Positions 24,493 to 34,023 are shown, counted from the first letter of the stretch. The stretch: DNA of 38,750 nt from Caryophanales bacterium UBA2298 (GCA_002345425.1 DDWA01000044.1:1-38750), one strand, 5' to 3'. Notes: generated by a model not told the origin, from the letters alone. Program-made: numbers and translations.

Positions 24493-25457
24493 TGGTTAGA
24501 TTCGGAATAGTTGGCGCTTCAGGTATAGCGCAAAAGTTTGCTAGAGATATTAAACTAGTTGAAAACGCTGAAATAGCAGCTGTTTCTGCTAGAAATTCTG
24601 AGCAAGCAAAAATATATCAGAAAATGTATGGAACCGAATATGCATTTTCCAGCTATGAAGAAATGGCTAAAAGCGATGTGATTGATGCGGTATATATTGC
24701 TGTTCCGCATAATTTTCATTGTGAATTGGCAATCCTATTCATGAATAATCATAAACACGTTTTAGTAGAAAAACCTTTGGGAGTCAATCAAAAAGAATAT
24801 CAAAAAATGTTTGATAGTTCTAAAGAAAATCAAGTATTGTTAATGGAAGCGATGTGGACTCATTTCTTGCCTTCTACTACTTATGTGAAAAAGATAATTG
24901 ATAGCAAAATCTTAGGAAAACTCAAAGAAGCTGAAATTGAGTTTGGTTATAATTTAGTAGAAAATTATCCAAAAACCGGTAGATTGTTGAATAAAGAGTT
25001 AGCTGGTGGAAGTTTACTGGATTTAGGAATTTATCCTGTAAGTTTTTACAATTTTATTAGTCAATCGAAGATTAAGGAAATAAAAGCAAATGCTGAATTT
25101 ACCGATACTGGAGTTGATTCAGAAACCGAGATTATTATTAATGATGAGTTTGGAGCTAAAGTAACACTTAGATCTAGTTTAAAAAACAAGCTTGGTAACG
25201 ACGCTTTGTTGGTTTATGAATTTGGTGTAATTAAAATGATTGATTTTCATCGTTCTGTGAAGGTTTTTATTAACAATCAAGAGTTGGATATTCCTTTTGA
25301 AGGTGAAGGATTTGTCGCTGAAATTAAAAGTTTTACTGAATCTATCATTAAAGGTGAAAATGAAAACCAAGTTTCAACCTTTAAAAGATCTTTAGAATCG
25401 ATTAATATTCTTGATGAAACAAGAAAATTAATTGGTTTAAAATATTCTTTTGAATAA
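24492..25457 (+). CDS. Gfo/Idh/MocA-family oxidoreductase
   Basis: A 321-residue NAD(P)-dependent oxidoreductase. The N-terminal Rossmann domain begins MVRFGIVGASGIAQKF, and the catalytic-domain hallmark EKPLG occurs at 93-97. In the C-terminal domain, LLDLGIYPVSF carries the Asp and Tyr-Pro seen in the dihydrodiol-dehydrogenase/glucose-fructose-oxidoreductase branch. Substrates in this family are usually sugars, inositols or related diols. It starts one base into the stop codon of the aldo/keto reductase, so the two proteins are likely made in step. A hairpin terminator follows directly. Confidence 0.9.
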   Translation: MVRFGIVGASGIAQKFARDIKLVENAEIAAVSARNSEQAKIYQKMYGTEYAFSSYEEMAKSDVIDAVYIAVPHNFHCELAILFMNNHKHVLVEKPLGVNQKEYQKMFDSSKENQVLLMEAMWTHFLPSTTYVKKIIDSKILGKLKEAEIEFGYNLVENYPKTGRLLNKELAGGSLLDLGIYPVSFYNFISQSKIKEIKANAEFTDTGVDSETEIIINDEFGAKVTLRSSLKNKLGNDALLVYEFGVIKMIDFHRSVKVFINNQELDIPFEGEGFVAEIKSFTESIIKGENENQVSTFKRSLESINILDETRKLIGLKYSFE

Positions 25458-25461
25458 TTGT

Positions 25462-25493
25462 AAAATGCACTTATAAAAAGAGTGCATTTTTTT
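25462..25493 (+). terminator. Terminator of the AKR-Gfo/Idh operon
   Basis: A 10-bp stem AAAATGCACT/AGTGCATTTT with a 9-base loop and a following T run. Confidence 0.88.
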
Positions 25494-25542
25494 CTTAAAA
25501 AGATTTCAGTTATATAGTAAAATAGTTACGGAGGTTTAATAT

Positions 25543-26361
25543 ATGAAAAACTTGTTTAAGCTTACGGCTTTTCCCAAGACTGATTTTGGTGGTAATAAAG
25601 CAGGGGTTTATATTAACGCTGATAATTTAAGCGATTTAGAAATGCAAGAGATTGCTAAAGAAGTTAATTACAGTGAAACTGCTTTTGTATTGAAGAGTGA
25701 TAAAGCTGATTTTAAGGTCAGATTCTTTACACCAACGAGCGAAGTTAATTTGTGTGGACACGCTACGATTGCTACTTTTAATTTGTTAAGGGATTTAGAC
25801 TTCATTAAACCGGGAATATATAAACAAGAAACAAAGGCGGGAATTCTTAGCCTTGACGTTAGAGAAGATTTTGTTTTCATGGAGCAAGTTAATCCTGAAT
25901 TTAGTGAATTTGTTGATATTGAAGAAATTAGAAAATGTTTTAAAGATGTATTGTTTAACGAAAGATTAAAACCTCAGGTTGTATCAACTGGGATTAGAGA
26001 AATATTTTTACCGGTAAAGAGCTTAGAAGTCTTGAACAATTTAGAACCTAATTTTGATGAAATGATATTTTTAGCTAGAAAATATAATACCATTGGTATT
26101 CATGCATTCGCACTTAATAATGATTGCGACGCATATGGAAGAAACTTCGCTCCTGTTGTTGGCGTAAATGAAGAAAGTGCTACAGGAACTTCAAATGGGG
26201 CTTTGGCTTGTTATTTATATAAACATCAGATAAAAAAAGAAAAGTTTGTTTTAAGACAAGGTTACAGTATGACCCAACCATCGGAAATAATTGTTGATTT
26301 AAAATTCAAAAATAATGAAATAGATAAAGTTTGGGTAGGCGGTAAGGCAAAGATAATTTGA
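25543..26361 (+). CDS. PhzF-family isomerase/epimerase-like protein
   Basis: A 272-residue member of the PhzF (diaminopimelate-epimerase-fold) family. The conserved catalytic Glu45 lies in NYSETAFV, and FFTPTSEVNLCGHAT and FAPVVGVNEESATGTSNGALACYL mark the two symmetric half-barrel signatures. Most members outside phenazine clusters have unknown substrates, and nothing here points to phenazine synthesis. It has a GGAGG ribosome site and is a single-gene unit between two hairpins. It stops at TGA, followed at once by an in-frame TAA. Confidence 0.9.
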   Translation: MKNLFKLTAFPKTDFGGNKAGVYINADNLSDLEMQEIAKEVNYSETAFVLKSDKADFKVRFFTPTSEVNLCGHATIATFNLLRDLDFIKPGIYKQETKAGILSLDVREDFVFMEQVNPEFSEFVDIEEIRKCFKDVLFNERLKPQVVSTGIREIFLPVKSLEVLNNLEPNFDEMIFLARKYNTIGIHAFALNNDCDAYGRNFAPVVGVNEESATGTSNGALACYLYKHQIKKEKFVLRQGYSMTQPSEIIVDLKFKNNEIDKVWVGGKAKII

Positions 26362-26377
26362 TAATATAAACAACAAG

Positions 26378-26411
26378 TGCATCTTTTAAATTTTATTAAA
26401 GATGTCCTTTT
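26378..26411 (+). terminator. Probable terminator of the PhzF-like gene
   Basis: CATCTTTTAA pairs with TTAAAGATG (one bulge), followed by TCCTTTTATTT. Confidence 0.6.
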
Positions 26412-26473
26412 ATTTGCTTTTTTATGGTTGTTGTTGTTTTTTTGATTATTGTATATTTTAACTTTCTATGATG

Positions 26474-26482
26474 TGTTAAAAT
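26474..26482 (+). promoter_or_regulatory. Extended -10 for the tandem ABC operon
   Basis: TGTTAAAAT lies 30 bases upstream of the ABC start, without a good -35. I see no BceR-type inverted repeat or regulator gene. Confidence 0.4.
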
Positions 26483-26512
26483 AATTTTGTTCGAAACTAG
26501 GAGGCTACTGAT

Positions 26513-28876
26513 ATGTTAAGACTGGAAAGGGTAAGTAAATATTATTTTACTGGAAATAATGTTGTACAGGCTCTAAGAAGAATTAACCTCGATTTTTATG
26601 TTGGCGAGTTTGTTGCTATAACCGGCGTAAGTGGAAGCGGAAAGAGCACTTTATTAAATGTTCTAAGTGGTTTGGATACTTATGAAGAGGGAAAAGTATA
26701 TTTTAATGAAACTGATATTTCTAATTATACGATTGAAGAATTAGAACATTATCGTAAGGATTATATCGGTTATATTTTTCAGGATTACAATATTATCAAC
26801 AGTTATACTGTCTATCAAAATATTGAATTAGCCTTGATTATCCAAGGATATTCGAAAGATCAAATTAAAGATAGAGTAAAAGAGTTAATCGCTCAAGTGG
26901 GATTAACTCATGTTACTAATCAAAAGTGCAGTAAGTTGAGTGGTGGTGAAAAACAAAGAACCATTATTGCTAGAACCTTGGCTAAAGATTATCAGATTCT
27001 AGTTTGCGATGAACCTACAGGCAACCTAAATAAAGAAGCTGCTGAAGGTATTTTTGAATTGTTGCAAAATGTTAGTAAGGATAAACTAGTAATAGTAGTT
27101 ACTCATGATATTTCATTATTACAAAATTATGTGACCAGAAAAATAAGGTTATATGATGGCGAAATTATGGAAGACGTTCAGTTAAAAACAGAAGTTGTTG
27201 AAGACAGAGCACTAGTTCCTAAGTTATCAAACACTAAATTTTTAGGAGCCTTTAAAATCGGTTTAATGAATTTTTTGTCTGTGCCAAAAAAATCGATTTT
27301 TTCTTTCTTTACTTTTTTGTTTATATTACTGGTGGTTTTCTTCTCTTATAGCGCAGGGTTGTATGAGATAAATCAACCCCTTGAGGTGGTTAATTCTGAA
27401 TTCACCAATACTACTCCAAGCAGAATAATTTTAACAAAAGATGATTTCTCTCAGTTTAGCGAAGATGAGATTATTGATATTAATAATTTAAAATTTGTCA
27501 GAGGAGTTTTTGAAAGAGACGTTGTTTTTGATACCGTACTTGTATCTAAAGAAACGAGTATTTTGGTGGAGAACGGACTGGTTTATTTTAAACCTTTAGC
27601 TTCGATAATATTGGAAGAATATGAATTAGTTTCGGGCAGATTGCCAAATGGATATGATGAAGTCGTTGTTGGAGATAATGGACTGTATCAAATAGGCGAT
27701 ACCATAGAAGTTGCTAACAGTCATTTATTGTTACTTAGTAGTTCGACTATAACAGATCAGTTTTCCTTCAGTGTAGTAGGGATTGCTAAAGAACCAGAAA
27801 TACTGAAAGATAAATTACATTATTTCTATTTATCTTTGGAAGGTCTGGATTTGATATCTACTTCTAGTGTATATGAAAATGCTGATGTGGAAATAAAGAT
27901 TGAAGGTACTAAGAAATATGATTTGCTAACAAATCAATGGATTACTCCTGAAGATGATGATACTGTTGATACAAGAATTAGCACTTATGGTCTTTCTTAT
28001 CCGACTTGGATTGGCTTTGATGAAGAGTTGGAAGATAATCAAATATTGGTTTTTAATATGATGTTTTTTGATATCTGTAGAGAATTTGGTTATAAGAAAG
28101 AAATAGTCGATGATATGGACGCTGGTTTATGTTATGTGCCTAGTTTTATTGAAAGTCACGATATTAGTTTTAGAGTGTCTACCAGCATGATTAACGACGC
28201 AACTTTTGAAGAAGTTGATTTAGTCACCTACCTCACTATTGATGATTTTCTTTATGGTAACCCTTTGAGTCAAATTTTCATCCCTGATGGTAATAATAAC
28301 TCAATTCTATATATGAATGAATTTACTTATAATCAATATTTTGGTGAGAAAAATTATCAAATATCAGTTATTGTTAAAGACTTTCATGATGGTTTAAGAG
28401 TGATTGAAGATTTAGAAGAAATGGGATATAACTACTTCTATCCCGCTGAAATGTTCAGCGCATCTCAATCTAAGCAGATGGTAATTCATAATTTAGTAAC
28501 AAGATTATTGGTGGGAGTGATTATTTTCGTAGTCGCTTTTGTCGGTTATTTTATTTTAAGAAATTTAGTTTTTAGTAAACTTAAAGATTATTTGATTGTA
28601 AGATCAATCGGGACAAGTAAAAAAGCAATTAAACAAATTATCAAATCAGAATTACTGATTTTAACTTTTATATCAGCAATCGTAATTTTTGTTTTAGTTT
28701 TAATTACGGAAATATATATTCATTCACTTCCACCGCTTGTAAGATATTTCTCTTGGATTGATTATTTAGTTTTATTGGGAATTGTCTTATTGATTGTTCA
28801 AGTAATGTCTTTTAGATTTACTAAATTAATTTTTAAAGCTAGTGTTGTTTCGTCTCTTAAGGGGGTGGAACGATGA
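26513..28876 (+). CDS. MacB/FtsX-type ABC transporter, ATPase-permease fusion (first of pair)
   Basis: A 787-residue fusion. The N-terminal ATPase has Walker A GVSGSGKST (38-46), Q-loop FQDYN, signature LSGGEKQR, Walker B VCDEPTGNL and VTHD. It is of the LolD/MacB class. One membrane segment follows (about 258-282), then a long external region of about 370 residues, then three C-terminal membrane segments (about 655-775) with the FtsX-like RSIGTSKKAIKQII. This four-segment layout is that of mechanotransmission ABC proteins, which move no substrate through a channel but act on lipoproteins, peptides or cell-wall enzymes. It overlaps the next gene by ATGA, implying a hetero-oligomer. It stops at TGA with a TAG three codons later. 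Confidence 0.87.
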   Translation: MLRLERVSKYYFTGNNVVQALRRINLDFYVGEFVAITGVSGSGKSTLLNVLSGLDTYEEGKVYFNETDISNYTIEELEHYRKDYIGYIFQDYNIINSYTVYQNIELALIIQGYSKDQIKDRVKELIAQVGLTHVTNQKCSKLSGGEKQRTIIARTLAKDYQILVCDEPTGNLNKEAAEGIFELLQNVSKDKLVIVVTHDISLLQNYVTRKIRLYDGEIMEDVQLKTEVVEDRALVPKLSNTKFLGAFKIGLMNFLSVPKKSIFSFFTFLFILLVVFFSYSAGLYEINQPLEVVNSEFTNTTPSRIILTKDDFSQFSEDEIIDINNLKFVRGVFERDVVFDTVLVSKETSILVENGLVYFKPLASIILEEYELVSGRLPNGYDEVVVGDNGLYQIGDTIEVANSHLLLLSSSTITDQFSFSVVGIAKEPEILKDKLHYFYLSLEGLDLISTSSVYENADVEIKIEGTKKYDLLTNQWITPEDDDTVDTRISTYGLSYPTWIGFDEELEDNQILVFNMMFFDICREFGYKKEIVDDMDAGLCYVPSFIESHDISFRVSTSMINDATFEEVDLVTYLTIDDFLYGNPLSQIFIPDGNNNSILYMNEFTYNQYFGEKNYQISVIVKDFHDGLRVIEDLEEMGYNYFYPAEMFSASQSKQMVIHNLVTRLLVGVIIFVVAFVGYFILRNLVFSKLKDYLIVRSIGTSKKAIKQIIKSELLILTFISAIVIFVLVLITEIYIHSLPPLVRYFSWIDYLVLLGIVLLIVQVMSFRFTKLIFKASVVSSLKGVER

Positions 28877-31299
28877 TTAAGTTAGAGCATATCTACAAAA
28901 TCTATAATAAAAATAAAGCTAATGAAATAGTTGTATGTAATGATATCAATATAACTTTTCCTAGTAGTGGTTTAATTACCATTTTAGGTGCTAGTGGTAG
29001 CGGAAAAACTACACTGCTTAATGTTATCAGTGGCATGGATGATTTTGATAAGGGCACATTGATATTTGATGATGTTTCTATCAGCAAATACAATCATAAA
29101 AAATGGGATTTAATCCGTAAAGAAAAAATTGGTTACGTTTATCAAGATTATAATTTATTAAAAGAATTAACGGTTTATGAAAATATTGAGCCGGTTTTAA
29201 GAATGCAAGGAATTGATGATAAAGGTACAATTTTAGAAAAGGTTAAATATTTGCTGAAATCTGTTGGTTTAGATAATTATGAAGACCGATTGATTAAACA
29301 ATTATCCGGTGGTCAGCAACAAAGAGTTGGCTTTGCTAGAGCTTTGGCTAATAACCCTGAAGTTATGTTGGCTGATGAACCGACAGGAAATTTAGATGGT
29401 AAAACAACGATAGAGTTGATGAATATCATTAAAGAAATATCCAGAACTAGATTGGTTATTTTGGTTACTCACGAACAGGTTTTATGTGATTATTACGCCG
29501 ATCGAATCATTGAAATTGAAAGTGGAAAAATTATAAAGGATTACATTAATGAAGAACACAAAGCTTTGGATTATTTGCAGGAACATATTATTAATTTACA
29601 TGATTTTAACAAAACTTCACTGGAAAATGAACAGTTTAATATTTCTAGATATACTAATAAAAAGGGTTCAGAAAAGCTTGATATCGATTTAATTGAAAGA
29701 AACCAAACTTTATATATTAAGGTCAATTCAAAAACGCTTAAAAGAACGAAATATCTTGACGATAATAGTGAAATTATTATTCGCGACAATGGCAAGTTCG
29801 ATGAACAATCGCAAAATGATTTTAATTTAATCAATCTTTTCCCTGAAGAAAAAACTCTTTTAAAAACTAAAGCGTTTAATTGGAAAGAAATTTTTGAATA
29901 TGCTTTAAATAAATTAAAAAAATTAAATATTTCCGGAAAAATGTTGTATCTAGCTATGTTTATGTTAGGTTTGATAATTAGTGTAAGTATTGGCTTATTA
30001 GGTGAAATTTATCATGTAGAGAAAACTTATAACAAGTTACATGAAAATTATATAACCGTAGAAATGGATCGAGATCAATATGAAAGTTATTCGGAACTTG
30101 AAAACGTTTCTGGTGTCGACCAATTAATGCTTGTGACAAAACCGATTAATTTTAGTGTTTCACCACCAGATTATTATCAATCAAGCGGTGCTATTGATGT
30201 TTCGGCTCAACCGATTGATATTAAATTCTTTGATGAAAATACACTTATTTATGGTGAATTACCAAGCGGTTATGAGATAGTTATTGACCATAGTGTAGCT
30301 GATAAAATGATTGATGATTATGCTTCTATTGGCATAAAGACTTATGAAGACGTTTTAAAGTGTGAGTTTAAAATTCGTACCAGCGGCTTAGGAACTTCAA
30401 AATCAATAGAGTCTAGTCTTAGATTCAAGATAAGCGGAATTGCAAAAACTAAATCGCTAAGTGTGTGGATGAAAGAAGAGTTGATTTATAGCTTTGTCAC
30501 TCCAGTTTTAGTTGATTATCGAATAATGGGAGATAACTTTAAAATTATTTCTGGTGTTATGCCAACAGCACCTTTATACTTACTTATTAACGATCAGTAC
30601 CCATCAATTTTAGAAGGTAATACTCCTAATAATATCGGTATAGCTACTGGTCATTATGAAATATCAGGTATTTATCAATATGAAGTGGATGGTAGATCTT
30701 ATAATTTTGAAAAAGTATTTGTTTCAAGTATGGAGTTTATGAAAAAGAAGTATTTCCGTTTCAGTAACTACCGCCATCAAGATTTTGAACTATTGGTTTA
30801 TGCTACTGATGTCGAACAAACATTACTTAGTTTAAGTGAAGCTGGTTATGAAGCAAAAGCAAACCTTTATGACTCTGATATTGCTCAAGATCTTAAATTA
30901 GAAGAAAATCAAACGTTTTATATTTTAGCATTATCAGGTATTGTCATTTCTGCCTTATGTATTTTCTTGATAATGCGATCAAATTTAATTTCAAGAATGT
31001 ATGAAGTCAGTGTTTACCGTAGTATTGGAGTATCAAGAAAAGAAATCAAACGTATTTTTCTTATCGAGATTTTGTTGGCTTCAACGCTTAGTAGTGTTTT
31101 TGGATTCTTATTGATGACATTCCTTTTAATCCAAGGTCAAACTACCGTGCTTTCTACTGTTATTGCTAGGTTCAACCTTCTTACAATTGTAATTGTTGTT
31201 ATTGGAATCTATCTGGTAAATACAGTATTTGGTTTATTGCCTATTAATCTGTTGTTAAGAAAGACACCTTCAAACATTATGAAGCAAAATGACTTGTAA
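28873..31299 (+). CDS. MacB/FtsX-type ABC transporter, ATPase-permease fusion (second of pair)
   Basis: An 808-residue partner with the same order: ATPase with GASGSGKTT (about 37-45), YQDYN, LSGGQQQR, ADEPTGNLDG and VTHE. A charged linker of about 110 residues (roughly 225-340) follows, then one membrane segment (about 355-377), an external region of about 300 residues, and three C-terminal segments with RSIGVSRKEIKRI. The linker is much longer than in the first protein. The external domains of the two proteins show no obvious similarity, so they are not a recent duplication. Possible roles are antimicrobial-peptide resistance or envelope-protein handling. A strong hairpin follows the stop. 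Confidence 0.87.
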   Translation: MIKLEHIYKIYNKNKANEIVVCNDINITFPSSGLITILGASGSGKTTLLNVISGMDDFDKGTLIFDDVSISKYNHKKWDLIRKEKIGYVYQDYNLLKELTVYENIEPVLRMQGIDDKGTILEKVKYLLKSVGLDNYEDRLIKQLSGGQQQRVGFARALANNPEVMLADEPTGNLDGKTTIELMNIIKEISRTRLVILVTHEQVLCDYYADRIIEIESGKIIKDYINEEHKALDYLQEHIINLHDFNKTSLENEQFNISRYTNKKGSEKLDIDLIERNQTLYIKVNSKTLKRTKYLDDNSEIIIRDNGKFDEQSQNDFNLINLFPEEKTLLKTKAFNWKEIFEYALNKLKKLNISGKMLYLAMFMLGLIISVSIGLLGEIYHVEKTYNKLHENYITVEMDRDQYESYSELENVSGVDQLMLVTKPINFSVSPPDYYQSSGAIDVSAQPIDIKFFDENTLIYGELPSGYEIVIDHSVADKMIDDYASIGIKTYEDVLKCEFKIRTSGLGTSKSIESSLRFKISGIAKTKSLSVWMKEELIYSFVTPVLVDYRIMGDNFKIISGVMPTAPLYLLINDQYPSILEGNTPNNIGIATGHYEISGIYQYEVDGRSYNFEKVFVSSMEFMKKKYFRFSNYRHQDFELLVYATDVEQTLLSLSEAGYEAKANLYDSDIAQDLKLEENQTFYILALSGIVISALCIFLIMRSNLISRMYEVSVYRSIGVSRKEIKRIFLIEILLASTLSSVFGFLLMTFLLIQGQTTVLSTVIARFNLLTIVIVVIGIYLVNTVFGLLPINLLLRKTPSNIMKQNDL

Positions 31300-31328
31300 A
31301 TTTTAAACAAAAAAATTAAATAAAAAAG

Positions 31329-31354
31329 AAAAACCATCGACTGATGGTTTTTTT
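31329..31354. terminator. Convergent bidirectional terminator
   Basis: A 10-bp stem AAAAACCATC/GATGGTTTTT around a 4-base loop between the ABC operon (plus) and the anchored GDPD gene (minus). Confidence 0.9.
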
Positions 31355-31360
31355 CATTTA

Positions 31361-32323
31361 TTAATATTCATTGATAATTCCCATTAGAACATCTGGGTAA
31401 TCGGTGATTATACCGTCGCAACCCAATTCGATTAATCTTCGCATTTCGTCGGGATCATTAATCGTCCAATAGTGAACTGCCATATTGTGTCGGTGCAAAG
31501 TATCAACTAAAAGTTTTGTTGATAAGTTTAGCGTATTGATAACAGGTAGATTAAAACTAGTAGGAATTTGAACGGTGGAATACTGATTTGGTGTATAGAA
31601 TAAGCTTGACAAAGTGTAAGCCGGAATAATAATTTTTTGGGCTTCTGTTTGTGAAGTTGATAAAGTTATGTCCGGATAGTTATTAACGATATATTTAGAA
31701 ATATCATCAAACGCTGTAGCTACCAATGTCTCTTCTATTAAATCATATGCATCTAAAAGTTCATAAAGAGCATCAGCCGTTTCTGTTCTTGGAGCATCGC
31801 TATCAGCTTTGATTTCAATATTATAAAGAATGTTTTCTCTGAATGTAATGAATAACTCTTCCAGTGTGGTTAAATAGACTCCAGCATCTATCCATTCCTC
31901 TTTCGTCAAGTCGCGGTATGGATAGTTTCCGTCAGCGTCTTCGAAATTATAACCAAAGTTACAAGTTTCATATAAGTCTTGATAGTTTTCTTTCCAAATA
32001 ACGGTATCACAATTACTCATCTTTCTAATATTTCCAGTATTGTTTTCACCATGTCTTAATACTAGTATTCCATCTAGAGTCATTTGTACATCCATCTCCA
32101 AGACATCAACGCCTAAATTATAACTGTTGGTAAAAGCACTTATTGTATTTGAAGGGTAATATCCTTGACCGCCACCATGTGCCATAACTAGCACTTTATT
32201 GTCATTAGCTTCTTTACGCCAAATATTGGTTTCTTGATATTTTGGCTTTGGTATTGCGTACATAAGTAAAACAAGTATCAGTATTATTGCAAAGATAATT
32301 CCTATTTTTTTAAGTCTTTTCAT
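31361..32323 (-). CDS. Membrane-anchored GDPD-like phosphodiesterase with altered motifs
   Basis: A 320-residue protein with one N-terminal membrane segment (about 8-25) and an external GDPD barrel. The GDPD landmarks are recognisable but changed. AHRG is AHGGG (His49, Gly50), PEN is PSNT, ELD is EMD (Glu76, Asp78), and the HD motif is RHGEN (His91, Gly92). NIEIKAD and the C-terminal GCDGIITDYPD are typical. Both His and the metal-type acidic residues remain, so it may be active on a different diester; similar HGG variants exist in other GDPD proteins. The Shine-Dalgarno is GAAGGAG. It follows the Rieske gene by 21 bases, apparently in one operon with it and the lipoprotein. Confidence 0.82.
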   Translation of the reverse strand: MKRLKKIGIIFAIILILVLLMYAIPKPKYQETNIWRKEANDNKVLVMAHGGGQGYYPSNTISAFTNSYNLGVDVLEMDVQMTLDGILVLRHGENNTGNIRKMSNCDTVIWKENYQDLYETCNFGYNFEDADGNYPYRDLTKEEWIDAGVYLTTLEELFITFRENILYNIEIKADSDAPRTETADALYELLDAYDLIEETLVATAFDDISKYIVNNYPDITLSTSQTEAQKIIIPAYTLSSLFYTPNQYSTVQIPTSFNLPVINTLNLSTKLLVDTLHRHNMAVHYWTINDPDEMRRLIELGCDGIITDYPDVLMGIINEY

Positions 32324-32344
32324 TTTTGCTTCTCCTTCTTTTTG

Positions 32345-32674
32345 TTATAATTCGATGTAAACAGAATCATCTTCAATTATTGTTTTATAAGTAGTGATAT
32401 TTAATGAATATTTATCGAGTTTTAAAAATTCTGCTTTTTGGATATTAGTTACTTCACCAGTTTCAACTGATATTGGCAGTCCATGGAATTTACAAGTTAT
32501 TATGCCGTCAATTAGAGTTCCACTGGATAAAGGAGAGCCCATATGCGGACATTTATCTCTAACGGCAAACACACCATTTTTAGTGTAAGTCAACAAAATA
32601 GATCTATTGTTTATTACTAGACCTAACTTCATCTTTTCATTAAGAGTCGATAACTTCGTAGCGAAATACTTCAT
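32345..32674 (-). CDS. Rieske-type [2Fe-2S] ferredoxin
   Basis: A 109-residue soluble Rieske protein. The ligands are Cys42 and His44 (KCPHMGSPLS) and Cys61 and His64 (CKFHG), with the normal 16-residue interval. Its length and all-beta pattern fit the NirD/ferredoxin-like small Rieske group rather than a respiratory-complex subunit. No oxygenase or reductase partner is encoded nearby. It lies between a lipoprotein gene (17 bases upstream) and the anchored GDPD, an unusual setting. Its redox partner is unknown. The start follows GGAGG. Confidence 0.88.
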   Translation of the reverse strand: MKYFATKLSTLNEKMKLGLVINNRSILLTYTKNGVFAVRDKCPHMGSPLSSGTLIDGIITCKFHGLPISVETGEVTNIQKAEFLKLDKYSLNITTYKTIIEDDSVYIEL

Positions 32675-32691
32675 TTTTCCTCCTTAATCCT

Positions 32692-33894
32692 CTATTCAAT
32701 ATAGAGTTCGCTTAAATGAGTGATTTGTTCTTCTAGAGCTTGTTCAAAATCAGATTGTGTTATCTCAAATATTGAAAGATAGTCCTTTGTTTCAGTCCAT
32801 ATGACATATTCGTTATAAAAGTCTGAAAAACTAATGTCATATAGAAACCCATTAGGGAAATTATACTCGGTAATTTCTGTTTCTGTCATCTTTATCCTAG
32901 CGTAAATATCAATAAAGAACATATTCGTTTGATAACTGTATATATCATAATCTTGGTAAACTTCTTCATTTTGATTATAAGCGGTATGGAATAAATCTAA
33001 AGAAACGGTTCGTGTATGAATTTCGTCCCAACCCGGAAAATAAAACATACTTGAAATTACACTGAGTTTGTCAGAGCTATTTCCAATCGAACTAACAAAA
33101 TGCATGTTATCATAAATTTTTAATCGAAAATTATTAGCTGCTGTTTTAACATAAAATCTTTGAGTTTCACTAACATAAGCGGTAATGTTAACCTCATTTT
33201 CACTTTCTTGTTTTAAAAATAATGAATCAGTTGTATTTTGGTTTATATAGAAAAAATCATATGCTGTATCAGAAACATAATGATATGACTTAAAAATTCC
33301 TTTTTGAAATATATCGAAATCAACAATACTCATATCAGCGTTATTAATAAGATATGATATATATTCGATTTCTTCTTCATTGATATTAAAATGAACTGCT
33401 CTTGTATATTCAATATCGTTATTATTGATTAGATAAGTATAATAACCTGTATATTCATCAAATCCGTATTTGAAATCAGAGCTTTTCCTGAAAACTAAAT
33501 CTATAGTTTCATTGCACACTCCAGCAGCGTCACAGTTTTTAGATATTATATCTAACTCATATATGTATTGAGAAACTTTATTTATTGGATATAATACTGG
33601 AATATCAAAATTGTCAGTTATATAGTCATGTCGAACTATATCTTCTTTTTTAACAAATTCGTCATTGCGAAGAATCATCATTTCTACATCATCATTATTA
33701 ATAAATGATTTAGTTATCTCATCTATTCTTTCTTTGTGTGCTTCAAGATAAGATGCGTATAGATTTTCATCAGTTTCACATTCATCTTCGCAAGTATCAA
33801 TTTCATTTCCAATAGTTCTTAAAACTGGATTTTTTAAGAGATTGCAGCCTGACATTAATAAAACTAAAACAATAATTATAAGTAACTTCTTCAT
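32692..33894 (-). CDS. Lipoprotein of unknown function (about 400 residues)
   Basis: The signal peptide MKKLLIIIVLVLLMSGC gives a lipidated Cys17. The mature protein has no domain I recognise. It is rich in Tyr, Asp and Asn, shows beta-strand alternation, and contains a Cys-rich start (CEDECETDE) and a CDAAGVC pair that might form disulfides. I chose the ATG at 33894 because GGGAG lies six bases upstream; the in-frame ATG at 33906 overlaps that site. It is first in a probable operon with the Rieske and GDPD genes. Confidence 0.7.
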   Translation of the reverse strand: MKKLLIIIVLVLLMSGCNLLKNPVLRTIGNEIDTCEDECETDENLYASYLEAHKERIDEITKSFINNDDVEMMILRNDEFVKKEDIVRHDYITDNFDIPVLYPINKVSQYIYELDIISKNCDAAGVCNETIDLVFRKSSDFKYGFDEYTGYYTYLINNNDIEYTRAVHFNINEEEIEYISYLINNADMSIVDFDIFQKGIFKSYHYVSDTAYDFFYINQNTTDSLFLKQESENEVNITAYVSETQRFYVKTAANNFRLKIYDNMHFVSSIGNSSDKLSVISSMFYFPGWDEIHTRTVSLDLFHTAYNQNEEVYQDYDIYSYQTNMFFIDIYARIKMTETEITEYNFPNGFLYDISFSDFYNEYVIWTETKDYLSIFEITQSDFEQALEEQITHLSELYIE

Positions 33895-33939
33895 ATTAAC
33901 TCCCATTTTTGAAAAATAAAGTAAAGTGACACTAAAAAG

Positions 33940-33968
33940 ATTATAGCATTTGTAGTTTTTTAAAACAA
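33940..33968 (-). promoter_or_regulatory. Promoter for the lipoprotein-Rieske-GDPD operon
   Basis: TTGTTT and TATAAT with a 17-base spacer; the -10 is extended (TGCTATAAT). Confidence 0.65.
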
Positions 33969-33983
33969 CAAAGCAACAAAAAA

Positions 33984-34001
33984 AGCCATAATTATATGGC
34001 T
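33984..34001 (-). terminator. Terminator of the CBS-domain gene
   Basis: AGCCATA/TATGGCT hairpin followed on the minus strand by TTTTTTTGTT, 22 bases after the stop at 34024. Confidence 0.8.
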
Positions 34002-34023
34002 AATTAATGTTGTTTTTAAGGCA

